From: Pedobacter paludis
Lineage (GTDB): Bacteria; Bacteroidota; Bacteroidia; Sphingobacteriales; Sphingobacteriaceae
DNA: 64,000 nt
Assembly: GCF_003173575.1 (NCBI RefSeq)
Contig: NZ_QGNY01000003.1
Span: forward strand, 1-64,000
Direction of reading: 5' to 3'
Below are positions 1-9,600 of this stretch, in pieces. Below the pieces are notes generated by a model. That model ran no database searches. It was not told the origin of the DNA and worked only from the letters and a program-made list of their open reading frames with translations. The position numbers and the translations under genes are program-made. The first letter of the stretch is position 1; every line of letters begins with the position of its first letter.

Positions 1-48
1 GTATATGCACAGGCAGAGTAAAATTAAAATCAGGACCTATAAACGAAA

Positions 49-80
49 AAATAGCAGCCAGAATGAACTAACTGCTATTT
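49..80. terminator. Hairpin, possible terminator
   Basis: A 9-bp perfect stem (AAATAGCAG / CTGCTATTT) with a 14-nt loop. On the minus strand the hairpin is followed by a run of T. No gene is recognisable in positions 1-270, so which transcript it ends is unknown. The rest of that stretch holds no supported coding region. Confidence 0.35.
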
Positions 81-270
81 AAATTGTAATTTTTATTAAT
101 CCTGTATCGCTATTTCAGGACTAGTCACATTTATATTTTTAATGAGCCTTTATTCATATTTGAAAGCGAAAGGCAGTATCAATGTGGCTTAGTTAGTCCC
201 GCCATCCGCTAAACCGAAGAAAGTAGGCAATGCTTCTGCTGGGTTTATAGCGTCCTAATAAGAACGATCG

Positions 271-349
271 TCATTGCGAGGCACGAAGCAATCTTAATGC
301 GGTCGCTATCTAACCCAAAGTAGTAGGATTGCTTCGTCCCTCGCAATGA
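271..349. repeat. Palindromic dispersed repeat (REP-like)
   Basis: Two inverted arms, 271-294 and 326-349, match at 22 of 24 positions around a 31-nt spacer. The core is TCATTGCGAGG-ACGAAGCAATC. Words of this type recur in intergenic regions of many Bacteroidota genomes (family knowledge, not searched here). The right arm lies inside the 3' end of the DoxX-like gene and encodes its last residues. Confidence 0.75.
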
Positions 350-765
350 TGATAAGAATTATAATTAATTTTCTTTAGATCATTACCGGTACTTTTTAAA
401 GCCCAATAAACCAAAACCGGTTGAAAAAACAAGCGAAGAAATCTTTTTGAATCTGTATCTAATCCAAAAGCACTTCTTTTGTTTACAAACTGAGAGATAT
501 TTCCAGGAAATACAGCAACAAAGAAACTTGCTGCAACTAACCCAACAATTTTTTCATGTTTTTTGGGTGTTAACACAAGAGCTGTACCCAAAGCAATTTC
601 GCCAATGCCGGATAATACAACAGTATCATCTTTCTTTATTGGAACCCAATCCGGAACCTGAGCTTTAAATTCTTTCCTTGCAAAAGTGAGGTGACTAATT
701 CCTGCAAATATTAATCCTGCACCTAGTGCAATTCTCGCTAAATCTTTTAAGCTTCTGTCTTTCAT
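310..765 (-). CDS. DoxX-like membrane protein
   Basis: A 151-aa membrane protein with about four hydrophobic segments, resembling the DoxX/DoxD-like family. That family is often annotated as quinol-oxidase-related but its role is uncertain. The Gly-rich first helix (ALGAGLIFAGISHL) and the PDWVP motif after it fit DoxX-like proteins. The start is the ATG at 765. The natural C-terminus seems to fall near the KKIN segment. The remaining tail (NSYHHCEGRSNPTTLG) is encoded by the palindromic repeat arm at 326-349 and adjacent DNA, so an inserted repeat appears to have replaced the original stop. No operon partner is visible. Confidence 0.7.
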   Translation of the reverse strand: MKDRSLKDLARIALGAGLIFAGISHLTFARKEFKAQVPDWVPIKKDDTVVLSGIGEIALGTALVLTPKKHEKIVGLVAASFFVAVFPGNISQFVNKRSAFGLDTDSKRFLRLFFQPVLVYWALKSTGNDLKKINYNSYHHCEGRSNPTTLG

Positions 766-827
766 AATTTTGGGATTTATTTAAAGGTTGCAAAAACTAT
801 TCCAAGGCTGTACAAAATTTACCAAAT

Positions 828-859
828 AAAAAAGCATTGCCAAGAGGCAATGCTTTTTT
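828..859. terminator. Rho-independent terminator of the PUL
   Basis: A perfect 14-bp stem (AAAAAAGCATTGCC / GGCAATGCTTTTTT) with an AAGA loop lies 15 nt beyond the stop of the 570-aa gene. The flanking A and T runs make it usable from either strand. It closes the minus-strand polysaccharide utilisation locus. Confidence 0.85.
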
Positions 860-874
860 AACACAGTAAATATT

Positions 875-2587
875 TTATTTTTTATAATCTATCACCACAC
901 CATTAGCCAACAGCTTATGATTTGCCATTGACATTTTACTAAATGCAGGCGTTTCAACAATCAGAACGGATTTATTACCCAAAATTTGAATATTTGCTTT
1001 AGCAGATACATTTTTTGCAATAAATTTTTGGGCTACAGCATCATATAAATCAACATTTTTTACACCTTTAATTTTGTAAGAAACAACTTTAGTTTGGCCA
1101 TAAGGATTGTAAACCAAGTGAGTTGGATAAGCTTTCGATTTATAGAAAGCTGTTGCAAGTACATCTAATTTTAAAATGCCTTCAACATTTGTTTTCTCTA
1201 CAATACTTCCAAAAATACCCACATGCCCACTTCCATAAACACTAAACTGTGAAACATCAGGATTTTCACCTGGAACCCATTTTGGTCCATCGCCCTGCGC
1301 AACCGGCGCTATTTTATCCATATAGAGGGTATCAAAAGTAGAACCTTTGGCTATGCCTTCGTAAGCAATTACACCTTTGGTTACACCTGCAGACTGCAAA
1401 ATGGTTTGATGCTCATTCGGAATATATTGTGGATAAAATAGTCTTGAAGCATTTACCGCATTTAACATCCATTTACCAATTGCATCCGCATAAGCTGGAT
1501 CATAACGAACCAAGGGAACCAGAGGCCAAGCCGCATCAAAAGTATTCATTAAAAAGCCATAACCTCCATGATCTACGGTACTTCCTACAACACCAGAAAT
1601 ATCGTAATTATTCCACTTCCCGGTTAACACTCCCCACCCTTCTCTGCAAACTGCGGTTCCATCAAAGGTCCAGCCTAAAAGTTTCTGCACATCAAATGTA
1701 GTTCCTTGCTCTACATTCATTCTTGCCGCTAAATAAGCACCGAAAGGCATTAACAATTCATAAGTTGGATTTATTTTATTGCTTTCTAGAGCAGTCATCG
1801 CACTAATTGCACCTTGTAAATAACGCTTATCGCCAAATTTCTTATAGGCTGCATACAAAACCCAAGCATGGCCCGCAGCGGCATCCTGTTGCGCACAGAT
1901 TTGATTTTTCATTGGCTTCATCTGTCCATAATCAAAATAAGAATAGTTGTAATCACCTTTTAAGATGGAATCTGCCTTATAAAATTTCTCTGCTATGCTT
2001 TTGGCGATCCAATCAAAATCCTTTTCATTTGGGTACTTTTCGCAAATGGCATAAAACAATACGTTTGGATAAACATCATACCACCAATCTCTGCCATAAC
2101 CACCGCCCAACAGCGCAACTTCTGGTGCAGTATTATTCATCATGATGTTCCACTTGGTATCGCGATTAAAATAGTTTTTCAGCATGGCAGTATAATTTAT
2201 ACCGTTTTGATTACTCTTGTCAATCCCAATTAAACTTGCGCCCAAAACAGAACCCATATTGGCTAAAGCCTCATGAAACATGCCTTTGTTATGTAATTTA
2301 CCCTGCCTAACATCGCCAACAGCCGTATAAATTCCCATTACATTTTGATCGAAATTTTTCTTCGTGCTGTCCATCCAAACCATTGGCCAATAATCGCCTT
2401 TGGCATTAAAATCGTAAATGGTTTTATCGAAGTTCTGAGCCATCAATTTCCAATCGATAATTTTTAACGGTTGAGGAAGATTGGCCATTTCCTCTACCCT
2501 ATTAAGTTTTAGTTGCTTAATCTGGGCTTGAGAAAAACAAGCGATAAGTATAAATAAGGTGGATAAAAGTATGTTTTTAAATTTCAT
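875..2587 (-). CDS. Exported protein of unknown function in the PUL, possible glycoside hydrolase
   Basis: A 570-aa protein with an N-terminal export signal. The cleavage site could be SQAQ, or a lipobox LIAC with Cys at residue 17. I do not recognise a named family. The body alternates Trp/Tyr-rich loops (WPMVWMDS, RDWWYDVYP, EGWGVLTGKWNNYD) with helical segments such as AAGHAWVLYAAYKKFGDKRYLQ. That pattern is common in (alpha/alpha)6-barrel glycosidases and lyases. The last 130 residues look like a beta-rich accessory domain. It is the last gene of the locus, 155 nt after the MFS gene, with a repeat in the gap and a strong terminator behind it. The setting suggests the extracellular or periplasmic depolymerising enzyme that feeds SusC/SusD, but this is inference. 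Confidence 0.6.
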   Translation of the reverse strand: MKFKNILLSTLFILIACFSQAQIKQLKLNRVEEMANLPQPLKIIDWKLMAQNFDKTIYDFNAKGDYWPMVWMDSTKKNFDQNVMGIYTAVGDVRQGKLHNKGMFHEALANMGSVLGASLIGIDKSNQNGINYTAMLKNYFNRDTKWNIMMNNTAPEVALLGGGYGRDWWYDVYPNVLFYAICEKYPNEKDFDWIAKSIAEKFYKADSILKGDYNYSYFDYGQMKPMKNQICAQQDAAAGHAWVLYAAYKKFGDKRYLQGAISAMTALESNKINPTYELLMPFGAYLAARMNVEQGTTFDVQKLLGWTFDGTAVCREGWGVLTGKWNNYDISGVVGSTVDHGGYGFLMNTFDAAWPLVPLVRYDPAYADAIGKWMLNAVNASRLFYPQYIPNEHQTILQSAGVTKGVIAYEGIAKGSTFDTLYMDKIAPVAQGDGPKWVPGENPDVSQFSVYGSGHVGIFGSIVEKTNVEGILKLDVLATAFYKSKAYPTHLVYNPYGQTKVVSYKIKGVKNVDLYDAVAQKFIAKNVSAKANIQILGNKSVLIVETPAFSKMSMANHKLLANGVVIDYKK

Positions 2588-2613
2588 AATTGATTTTATT
2601 GTTCTGGGACATG

Positions 2614-2755
2614 TTTTGTCATTCTGAGTGTAGCGAAGAATCTGTAACCTTTTGTATTTACTAAATTGGGTTGCTGGCCTTCCATCTGGCGTGTGGTTTT
2701 ATTAAAGTTTAATTTCCATCGTTTGGGAATCCTCCGCTGTGCTTAGGATGACAAG
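2614..2755. repeat. Second palindromic dispersed repeat
   Basis: Imperfect inverted arms lie at about 2614-2643 (TGTCATTCTGAGTGTAGCG) and 2726-2755 (complement of TGTCATCCTAAGCACAGCG), matching at roughly 21 of 30 positions. The spacer is about 80 nt. The word family differs from the repeat at 271-349. The right arm supplies the last codons and the stop of the MFS gene. Confidence 0.6.
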
Positions 2756-4041
2756 CCTACAGGTGCAACAACACCCGGCTCTTCGGTACTCAAAATTGGG
2801 GCAGCTTCTATATTTTCGATTTTTCCTTGTTTAATAATTCCCTTGGCTACCCAATAAGAGGCAAGCTGTAAAATGGCAACGGTTACAATAGCATAACGCA
2901 AAGCAATTTCTACTGAAAAACAATAGGCTAGAATCAAAAATGTTCCAGCTCCTGTTAAACGGCCAATATACAAACCAGCTTCATGATTTAGGATATAGGC
3001 AAATTCGCTTCTTTTTTCTTTTTTGGTTAAAATATCAATTACACTAAACTGGATCGGGAAATAAGCCAAATCTAAAAGTGGTTTCGCCAATAAAAGGAAA
3101 AGCATAAACAATATTACACCTAAACTGCTATACAAAACTCCATTAATTACCGCAGCTATCGCAAAAAGCAATAATCCAGCTCCAAAAACGTATAAACGAT
3201 GTTTTGGAGAAGTGTTTCTGCCAATAATGTACATCGATACCGCGGCTATAATTGCACCGACAGATTGGGCGGTTCCTAGGGCGCCTTCCTTACCAACCAA
3301 AAGCATTATGAGCATTGCCGGCGCAGTAACCAAAAACCCTTGTACAAGACCTTTTAAAGTAGCCAACTTTAACAGTTTATACCAATACGGATCGAACTTG
3401 AAATACACGAATTTCTTATTTGTCGGGTTTTCGAATTTCCCTCTAAAACACATTATAGAGGCCAATATGGTTACCACGAACACCAATCCAGTTACAATTT
3501 TGTAAGCTAAATGCGCATCTCCTGTACCCGAATAAAGTTCTATAAACCAACCGATTAAAAACGGAATAACCACTGCAATTATGGTATAAAAGAAAGTTTC
3601 CAACCCGTAATAGTAGTTTCTGTTTTCATCATTGGTTATGGCCAGTGCCAAAAAATCTCTATTGGCCCAGTAAAAACCGAATGACATGCCCATAATTAAG
3701 CCAGCAATTCCAATCCCCGTATTATCCAAAGTGGTTAAAGACATCATCACCATCATGGAAACACCGCTTAACATCATGCCCAAAGAGTATAAGGTTTTTA
3801 TTGAAAATTTGCTAAGTAGGTAACCGTTTAAGAAAAAGGTAATTGGGATTCCTGTGTAAATTGTTAACTGATAAATAACAACCTTGACCGGATCGTTGGA
3901 GCTTCGCATTACGTAAGCGGCCACAAAAATATCAATAACCGGGAGTACAATGCTATAAATTAAATTGGTTAGCGTTAGCACTCTAAAATTATACGATTGA
4001 CTTTTAAAATGGGCAATTTCTGCCTTAAGTTTATTCAGCAT
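2743..4041 (-). CDS. MFS transporter of the PUL, probable oligosaccharide importer
   Basis: A 432-aa inner-membrane protein with about 12 hydrophobic helices, typical in length for a major facilitator protein. The start ATG at 4041 lies inside the 3' end of the GH130 gene (11-nt overlap), which points to translational coupling and a shared substrate. The likely job is to move a periplasmic di- or oligosaccharide into the cytoplasm for the GH130 enzyme. Pairing of an MFS symporter with a GH130 phosphorylase is known from mannan utilisation loci. The C-terminus (VGLSS then stop) is written by the right arm of the repeat at 2614-2755, so the last residues are probably not ancestral. The exact sugar cannot be read from the sequence. 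Confidence 0.85.
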   Translation of the reverse strand: MLNKLKAEIAHFKSQSYNFRVLTLTNLIYSIVLPVIDIFVAAYVMRSSNDPVKVVIYQLTIYTGIPITFFLNGYLLSKFSIKTLYSLGMMLSGVSMMVMMSLTTLDNTGIGIAGLIMGMSFGFYWANRDFLALAITNDENRNYYYGLETFFYTIIAVVIPFLIGWFIELYSGTGDAHLAYKIVTGLVFVVTILASIMCFRGKFENPTNKKFVYFKFDPYWYKLLKLATLKGLVQGFLVTAPAMLIMLLVGKEGALGTAQSVGAIIAAVSMYIIGRNTSPKHRLYVFGAGLLLFAIAAVINGVLYSSLGVILFMLFLLLAKPLLDLAYFPIQFSVIDILTKKEKRSEFAYILNHEAGLYIGRLTGAGTFLILAYCFSVEIALRYAIVTVAILQLASYWVAKGIIKQGKIENIEAAPILSTEEPGVVAPVGLSS

Positions 4042-5089
4042 GATTATATTTTAAAGAGGATAAAATATCTTGAATTGAGAATTTGGCACCGCAAACAAAC
4101 TCGTCTGCCGCACCATAATAAATAGTAAGTTCATCACCATTTATTGTATGGCCATTGGTAAACACAACCTGACCAAAGAAACCGCAAAGCTCATACTCGG
4201 CAATTGGCTTCATAATGGGTTCTTCACTTTGTGCAATCACTTTTGATGGATCATTCAAATCCATTAAAAATGCGCCCAAACAATATTGATGCTCGGAATT
4301 AGCGCCATGGTAAATTTCCAACCAGCCCTTGTCGGTTTTAATAGGTGCAGCACCAGCGCCCACACGTTTGCTATCCCAGCTGTTTTTGCGTGTTTTGATT
4401 ATGCATTTGTGATTTCCCCAGTGAATTCCATCAGGAGATTCGGCCAACCAGATGTAGTTACCACCCAAATCCACACTGCTTGGACGATGTAAGGTGTAAA
4501 ATTTACCGTTTATCTTTTCTTCGAAAACGGCACAATCTTTATTGTGCGGCGGAATAATCATTCCATGTTTCTCGAAAGTTTTCCAATCTTTTGTGGTGCG
4601 CATTCCAACGCCAACGCCATGTTCAGATACTGCGGTAAAGGTTAAATAATACGTTCCGTCTATTAACGCAACACGACAGTCTTCAATTCCAAATGCCTCA
4701 TCAGGTCCTTCGCCCTGTAATAATGGGTAACCCTCTGGCTGATAAAAACTGATGCCGTCATCACTGCAAACCAAGCGCAAATGCGAAAGGGTTGTTAAAT
4801 AATCGGCGCCTTTATAATTTATAACCCGAGGATCAGTTGCAGTTAAATCCGGATCGTTTTCTTGTATCTCGATGATTTCAATTCCATCGCCACGCAAAAC
4901 CGGAAATGAGATTATGCCCTCTTTTTGTTTTGGTCTTTCTGCTACGCGGATAAGTAACCAGGTTTTATTTTGAAAAGTAAATACACCGGGATTTAATAAA
5001 CATGCTATTTCTAATCCTGGTCTGCTTGGAATTAAATCTTTAGGAGATAAAATTGGGTTCTGGGAAAATCTTTTTGCGCTATCTGTCAT
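4031..5089 (-). CDS. GH130 family glycoside phosphorylase/hydrolase
   Basis: A 352-aa five-bladed beta-propeller enzyme of glycoside hydrolase family 130. The N-terminus (NPILSPKDLIPSRP) is family-typical. GIEDCRV carries the presumed catalytic Asp of the ED-x-R motif. LHRP, KRVGAGAAPI and GWLEIYHG correspond to the conserved pocket. Retention of the Arg and the YHG His, which bind phosphate in known mannoside phosphorylases, favours a phosphorylase over the hydrolytic beta-1,2-mannosidases. There is no signal peptide, so it should act in the cytoplasm behind the MFS transporter with which it overlaps. The substrate is probably a beta-mannoside, by family precedent only. An upstream hairpin at 5160-5189 may lower its expression relative to susC/susD. 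Confidence 0.88.
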   Translation of the reverse strand: MTDSAKRFSQNPILSPKDLIPSRPGLEIACLLNPGVFTFQNKTWLLIRVAERPKQKEGIISFPVLRGDGIEIIEIQENDPDLTATDPRVINYKGADYLTTLSHLRLVCSDDGISFYQPEGYPLLQGEGPDEAFGIEDCRVALIDGTYYLTFTAVSEHGVGVGMRTTKDWKTFEKHGMIIPPHNKDCAVFEEKINGKFYTLHRPSSVDLGGNYIWLAESPDGIHWGNHKCIIKTRKNSWDSKRVGAGAAPIKTDKGWLEIYHGANSEHQYCLGAFLMDLNDPSKVIAQSEEPIMKPIAEYELCGFFGQVVFTNGHTINGDELTIYYGAADEFVCGAKFSIQDILSSLKYNHAE

Positions 5090-5159
5090 AATATTAGGGA
5101 ATAGAAATCCTTTACCATCAATAAAATGGCTTGGGTATGAATGAATAAGAATTTTAAAT

Positions 5160-5189
5160 AAAAACCGGATTTTACATCATCCGGTTTTT
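5160..5189 (-). terminator. Intra-operon terminator/attenuator after susD
   Basis: A perfect 11-bp stem (AAAAACCGGAT / ATCCGGTTTTT) with an 8-nt loop lies just past the susD stop, and the strand read by the operon continues into U-rich sequence. The next gene begins about 70 nt further on. Partial read-through would give high SusC/SusD and lower enzyme levels. Confidence 0.75.
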
Positions 5190-5197
5190 ATTCTTTT

Positions 5198-6682
5198 TTA
5201 ATAACCAGCGTTTTGGGTAATTGATCCGGCTGATTTATCTACATCACCCTGTGGAATTGGATATAAATAATTTTTATCCTGGAAGTTTTTGCCCGCTGCA
5301 GTTAATACAGCTTTCGCCAATTTCCATCTTTTTAAATCGTTAAAGCGCTGACTTTCGAAACCTAACTCAACACGTCTTTCCTGAACCAACCAAGCTTTAA
5401 TCTGCGCTTTATCGGTAGATGCAGGACGATCTGGCAAAGTTCCGGCAGGTGCTGTTCCGCCAGCAATAGTAGGCGATGTTCTAGCTCTCCTTCTAATCTG
5501 GTTAATGAGTGTAACCGCATTGGCATAATCTCCTGTTTCATTTAAGGCTTCGGCTTTCCATAATAAAACGTCTGCATAGCGAATAAAGATTCTGTTATTT
5601 CCGGCATCATCATTCCCTTTATTTGCGCCGGTTTTATCGCCCAACATTTTATAAATATTTTGCGAACTCACGTTTACAGTGTAGTCCAAGCGAGGATCGT
5701 TTGCTTCGAAAGCACTTATAAAATTGGTGGTTGGGGCAAAAAATCCCCAACCCAATGGAGCGCAAATTCCATTACCGTTTCGTGGTGTTTTACCCGATTG
5801 ATGATCGTAAGCAAAAATTACCTCGCTATCTGCAAACTCTTTAGTTTGATCAAAGCTGTCGAAATAATTTGCATTAAGTCCGTAAAAGTTTAGGGTTTGC
5901 AATTCGTTTACCAAAGTAATTACATCGGCCCATTTCTCGTTGTACAAAGCAGATTTTGCCTGCATCGCGATTACGGCGCCTTTAGATACCCTCCATTTTT
6001 CGGTGGTATTGGAAAACTTGGCTGATGGCAATGCGGCTTTTGCTTTTGCTAAATCTGAATTGATCTGATCCCAAACCTGAGCTTTAGGAACACGTTTTGC
6101 AACATCATAAGCTTCGTTAAAAGTTTTTAATGGAGCCAAAACAACAGGTACATCGCCGAAATTCGTTACCAAATCAAAATAGTAATAAGCTCTCAAAAAA
6201 TAAGCTTCGCCCAAAGAACGGCTTCTTAAATCGGCGCTTAAACCAACTTTCGCTACAATGGCATCATCAGATAAATAAGCAATTGCCTGATTGGTTCTTG
6301 AAACGCCCTCATAATCATAACTCCATATTCCGTTAAAGGCTTGGTTTGTCGCAATGAAGCTGAAATTATCTACCTGATCCATCCAGGCTTGATCACCATC
6401 GGGATTCCATTTTTTCTGCATATCATCAGAGGCAATATCCTGAACGATATAGTCGTTTCTAAAAACCGTACCTGCACTCCAATCCCACTCACCCAATAAA
6501 TTAAGTGTGCTTGAAAGCATTTGATAAGACGATGTTACAGATGATGTTAATGTATTTGCCGTTGGATCAAGGTTGACCTGAGCGGGCGTAATCAATCCGA
6601 TAGGATCTTTATACAATTCTTTTTTACAACCAGCGGCCATAAGTAGCACTGCTGCAATTGCGGATGTATATATGATTTTCAT
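5198..6682 (-). CDS. SusD/RagB-like glycan-binding lipoprotein
   Basis: A 494-aa surface lipoprotein with lipobox MAAGC (Cys19). It carries the SusD pattern: an N-terminal TPR-like helical half (LRSRSLGEAYFLRAYYYFDLVTNFGDVP) and a C-terminal RagB/SusD block with RIFIRYADVLLWKAEALNETGD and VQERRVELGFESQRFNDLKRW. The usual terminal sequence NYLYPIPQGDVD...NAGY is present. SusD proteins cap the SusC barrel and bind glycan at the cell surface. The gene lies 13 nt after susC and is surely co-transcribed. Length is normal for the family. Confidence 0.95.
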   Translation of the reverse strand: MKIIYTSAIAAVLLMAAGCKKELYKDPIGLITPAQVNLDPTANTLTSSVTSSYQMLSSTLNLLGEWDWSAGTVFRNDYIVQDIASDDMQKKWNPDGDQAWMDQVDNFSFIATNQAFNGIWSYDYEGVSRTNQAIAYLSDDAIVAKVGLSADLRSRSLGEAYFLRAYYYFDLVTNFGDVPVVLAPLKTFNEAYDVAKRVPKAQVWDQINSDLAKAKAALPSAKFSNTTEKWRVSKGAVIAMQAKSALYNEKWADVITLVNELQTLNFYGLNANYFDSFDQTKEFADSEVIFAYDHQSGKTPRNGNGICAPLGWGFFAPTTNFISAFEANDPRLDYTVNVSSQNIYKMLGDKTGANKGNDDAGNNRIFIRYADVLLWKAEALNETGDYANAVTLINQIRRRARTSPTIAGGTAPAGTLPDRPASTDKAQIKAWLVQERRVELGFESQRFNDLKRWKLAKAVLTAAGKNFQDKNYLYPIPQGDVDKSAGSITQNAGY

Positions 6683-6695
6683 AATTCTTCTTTAA

Positions 6696-9600
6696 TTAAA
6701 ATTTAACATTTACGCCAAATAAAAATGCTCTTGACTGAGGGTAAGTACCGTAGTCTATTGCATCAACCGTTTCTGGATCTAATCCGGTATATTTTGTTTT
6801 AGTCCATAAATTTTGTCCTGATACATAGAAACGAACATTTTGTACACCTAGATTTAATTTTTTAAGCATTGGCCCGAATGAGTAACCTAACTCTACATTT
6901 TTTATTCTTAGATAAGATGCATCCTCAATGAAAACACTAGAGATTTTGCTGCTTCCGTTATCGGTAAAACTTACTCGTGGAATGGTGTTCGATGTACCTT
7001 CTCCATGCCAGCTGCCCAACACAGCATCTGTATAATTGAACGGACGGGTATCGTAATCTATAATTTGTTTCAACTGATTAAATTTATCGATTCCCTGAAC
7101 ACCTTGAACCAAAACCGATAGGTCAAATCCTTTGTAAGAACCGTTTAAGTTTAAGCCATAGGTTAGTTTAGGAATGTTACTTCCAATGTAAGTTCTGTCG
7201 TTATCATTAATTACACCATCACCATTTAAATCAGCAAATTTAATGTCTCCAGGTTTTTCATCATGTGTTGCAGTTCCATGCAAATAGCTGTTAATTTCTG
7301 CAGTATTTTGATAAATGCCAACCATTTTATAACCATAAAATTCATTTAACGAATGGCCAACTTCAGTCCGGCTAACCTGACCAATTATACTTGGTAAATT
7401 AGGGTGAAGTTTTTTAACCACATTGGTTAAGGTAGCCAGGTTTCCATTAATTGAATATTTAAATGCGTGGCTGTTATTGGTATAAGTTAAAGCAACCTCC
7501 AAACCTTTATTTTGAACCTCGCCAGCATTAACATAAGTTGGTTTTACATCTCCAACAAATTTTGGAAGTGAGATTGGCAATAAAATTCCCGAAGTATTTT
7601 TTATAAAATAATCTACCGATAAGTATAGACTATTTTTGAACATACCTAAATCTAAACCAATATTGGTTTGGGTAGTGGTTTCCCATTTCAAATCTGGATT
7701 TCCGTAACGATCGGTTACATATTTATCGCCGTCTTTACGGATTAATGTTAAGTAAGCATAGTTGTCAATTTCCTGATTACCAAGTTTACCGTAACTCGCT
7801 CTCAATTTTAAATCTGAAATTGCGCTAACATTTTTCATGAAATCTTCTGAAGAGATTTTCCAGCCCGCAGAAACCGAAGGAAAATAACCCCAACGGTTGT
7901 TTTCCGCAAAGCGTGATGAAGCATCGCCCCTTAAATTCCCTGTTAAGAAATATTTGTTATCGTAGTTGTAGTTTACCGAACCAAACAAAGAGAACAAACT
8001 CCATTCTGCGCCAGAACCACCATTATATAGATCATTAGCTGTTCCACCGAAATCAATGTATTGGAAAGTGCCCGATGTATAATCGTATCTTCTTCTTGAT
8101 GCCGAAATTGCATCTGCTTTATTGCTGATGTATTCTGAACCGATTAATGCACTTAGCGAATGTTTGTTGAAAGTTTTAACGTAATTTAAGGTGTTGTTCC
8201 AGGTAAAATTGGTTTCCTGTCCGCGTTCTTCATTTAAACCATTTGGGCGATTGATTCTTCCCTGTCCGGCATCAATTGCTGAACCGCCACCGTCATCATC
8301 ACCAAAGTTTTGTAAAAAGGCTTTGTTATGTCTAAACAATAAATCTACACCCAGATTGGTTCTAAAAGTTAATTCTTTATCCTTTAAGAAAGAGTATTCT
8401 CCGTAAGCATTACCAAAAGTTCTAAACGTATTTCTTTTATCATTACTGAAATAGGCCAAAGCAATTGGGTTTTGAGATTTTTCGAAGTTTTGATCCCAAC
8501 CGGTAGATTGATTGTTATTTTTATAGAAAGGTAAATCTGTAAAAGGATTTGCAGCTGAATAAGTTGGATCGTTTGGCGATTTATAAACCGGAATTACTGG
8601 CGGTCTTAAAAAGGCATGGCGAATAATCCCTGGTGCATCACCTTTTGATGATAAGGCATCCTGAGCTTCGTTTGAAATTTGAAGATTAGTTCCAATTTTA
8701 AACCTATCCGTTAAATTCGCATTAATATTGGCTCTAAAATTTACACGTTTGTATTGATCGTTGTTAAAAATTACAATCCCGTCTTGTTTGTAGAAACCGC
8801 CAGATAATAAATACTGAACTTTATCGCTTCCTCCGTTTGCACTTACCTGTGCACTTTGCGAATGTCCGGTTTCAAAAAGTTCGTTTAGCCAATCTGTATT
8901 GGCCAAATCCGTTCTGGTTTTTTCTGCGTTATATGGATTTGTTCCAGCGTAACCCGCATTGTTCCAAGCTTCTTGCAACTTATCCAAATACTGAGTGGTA
9001 TTTAACATGGTTGGCAAATTGGTTACATTTTGAACACCGTTGAAATAATTAACTTCGATGTTTGTCTTATTGGCCGAACCCTGTTTAGTGGTAATTACAA
9101 TTACCCCGGCAGATGCACGAGAACCATAAATTGCGGCTGCGGAAGCATCCTTTAAAACCGTTAACGATTTAATATCGTTCGTGTTTAAGAAAGAAATATC
9201 GCGAGATGGAACTCCATCAACAATAAATAAAGGGCTGTTGTTTCCGATTGTACCTTCACCACGAATTCTAATGGTAATTGGATCGCCTGGCGCCCCGGTG
9301 CTTTGTGTTACCGCAACACCCGCAACCTGACCTTGAAGAACCTGAGCAACATCTGGCACTCTACGCTTTTCTGCATCTTCCATATTAACAGAACCAACGG
9401 CTCCGGTAATCGATGCTTTCTTTTGAGAGGTGTAGCCTAAAACCACAACTTCATCTAATGATTGAGAGCTTGGCTTTAATGCTACATTTAAATTGCCTCC
9501 AGTAGCATTTAAAGTTACAGGAGTGTAACCTATGTAAGTGAATGTTAAGGATTGGGATGCGCCTGCCTGCAGGGTTAATACATAAACTCCATTGCCATCG

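Noticed and set aside
189..254. Minus-strand 21-codon stretch reading DAINPAEALPTFFGLADGGTN before a stop
   Set aside because: It looks protein-like, but a stop codon lies immediately upstream and there is no start; too short to call even as a gene remnant.
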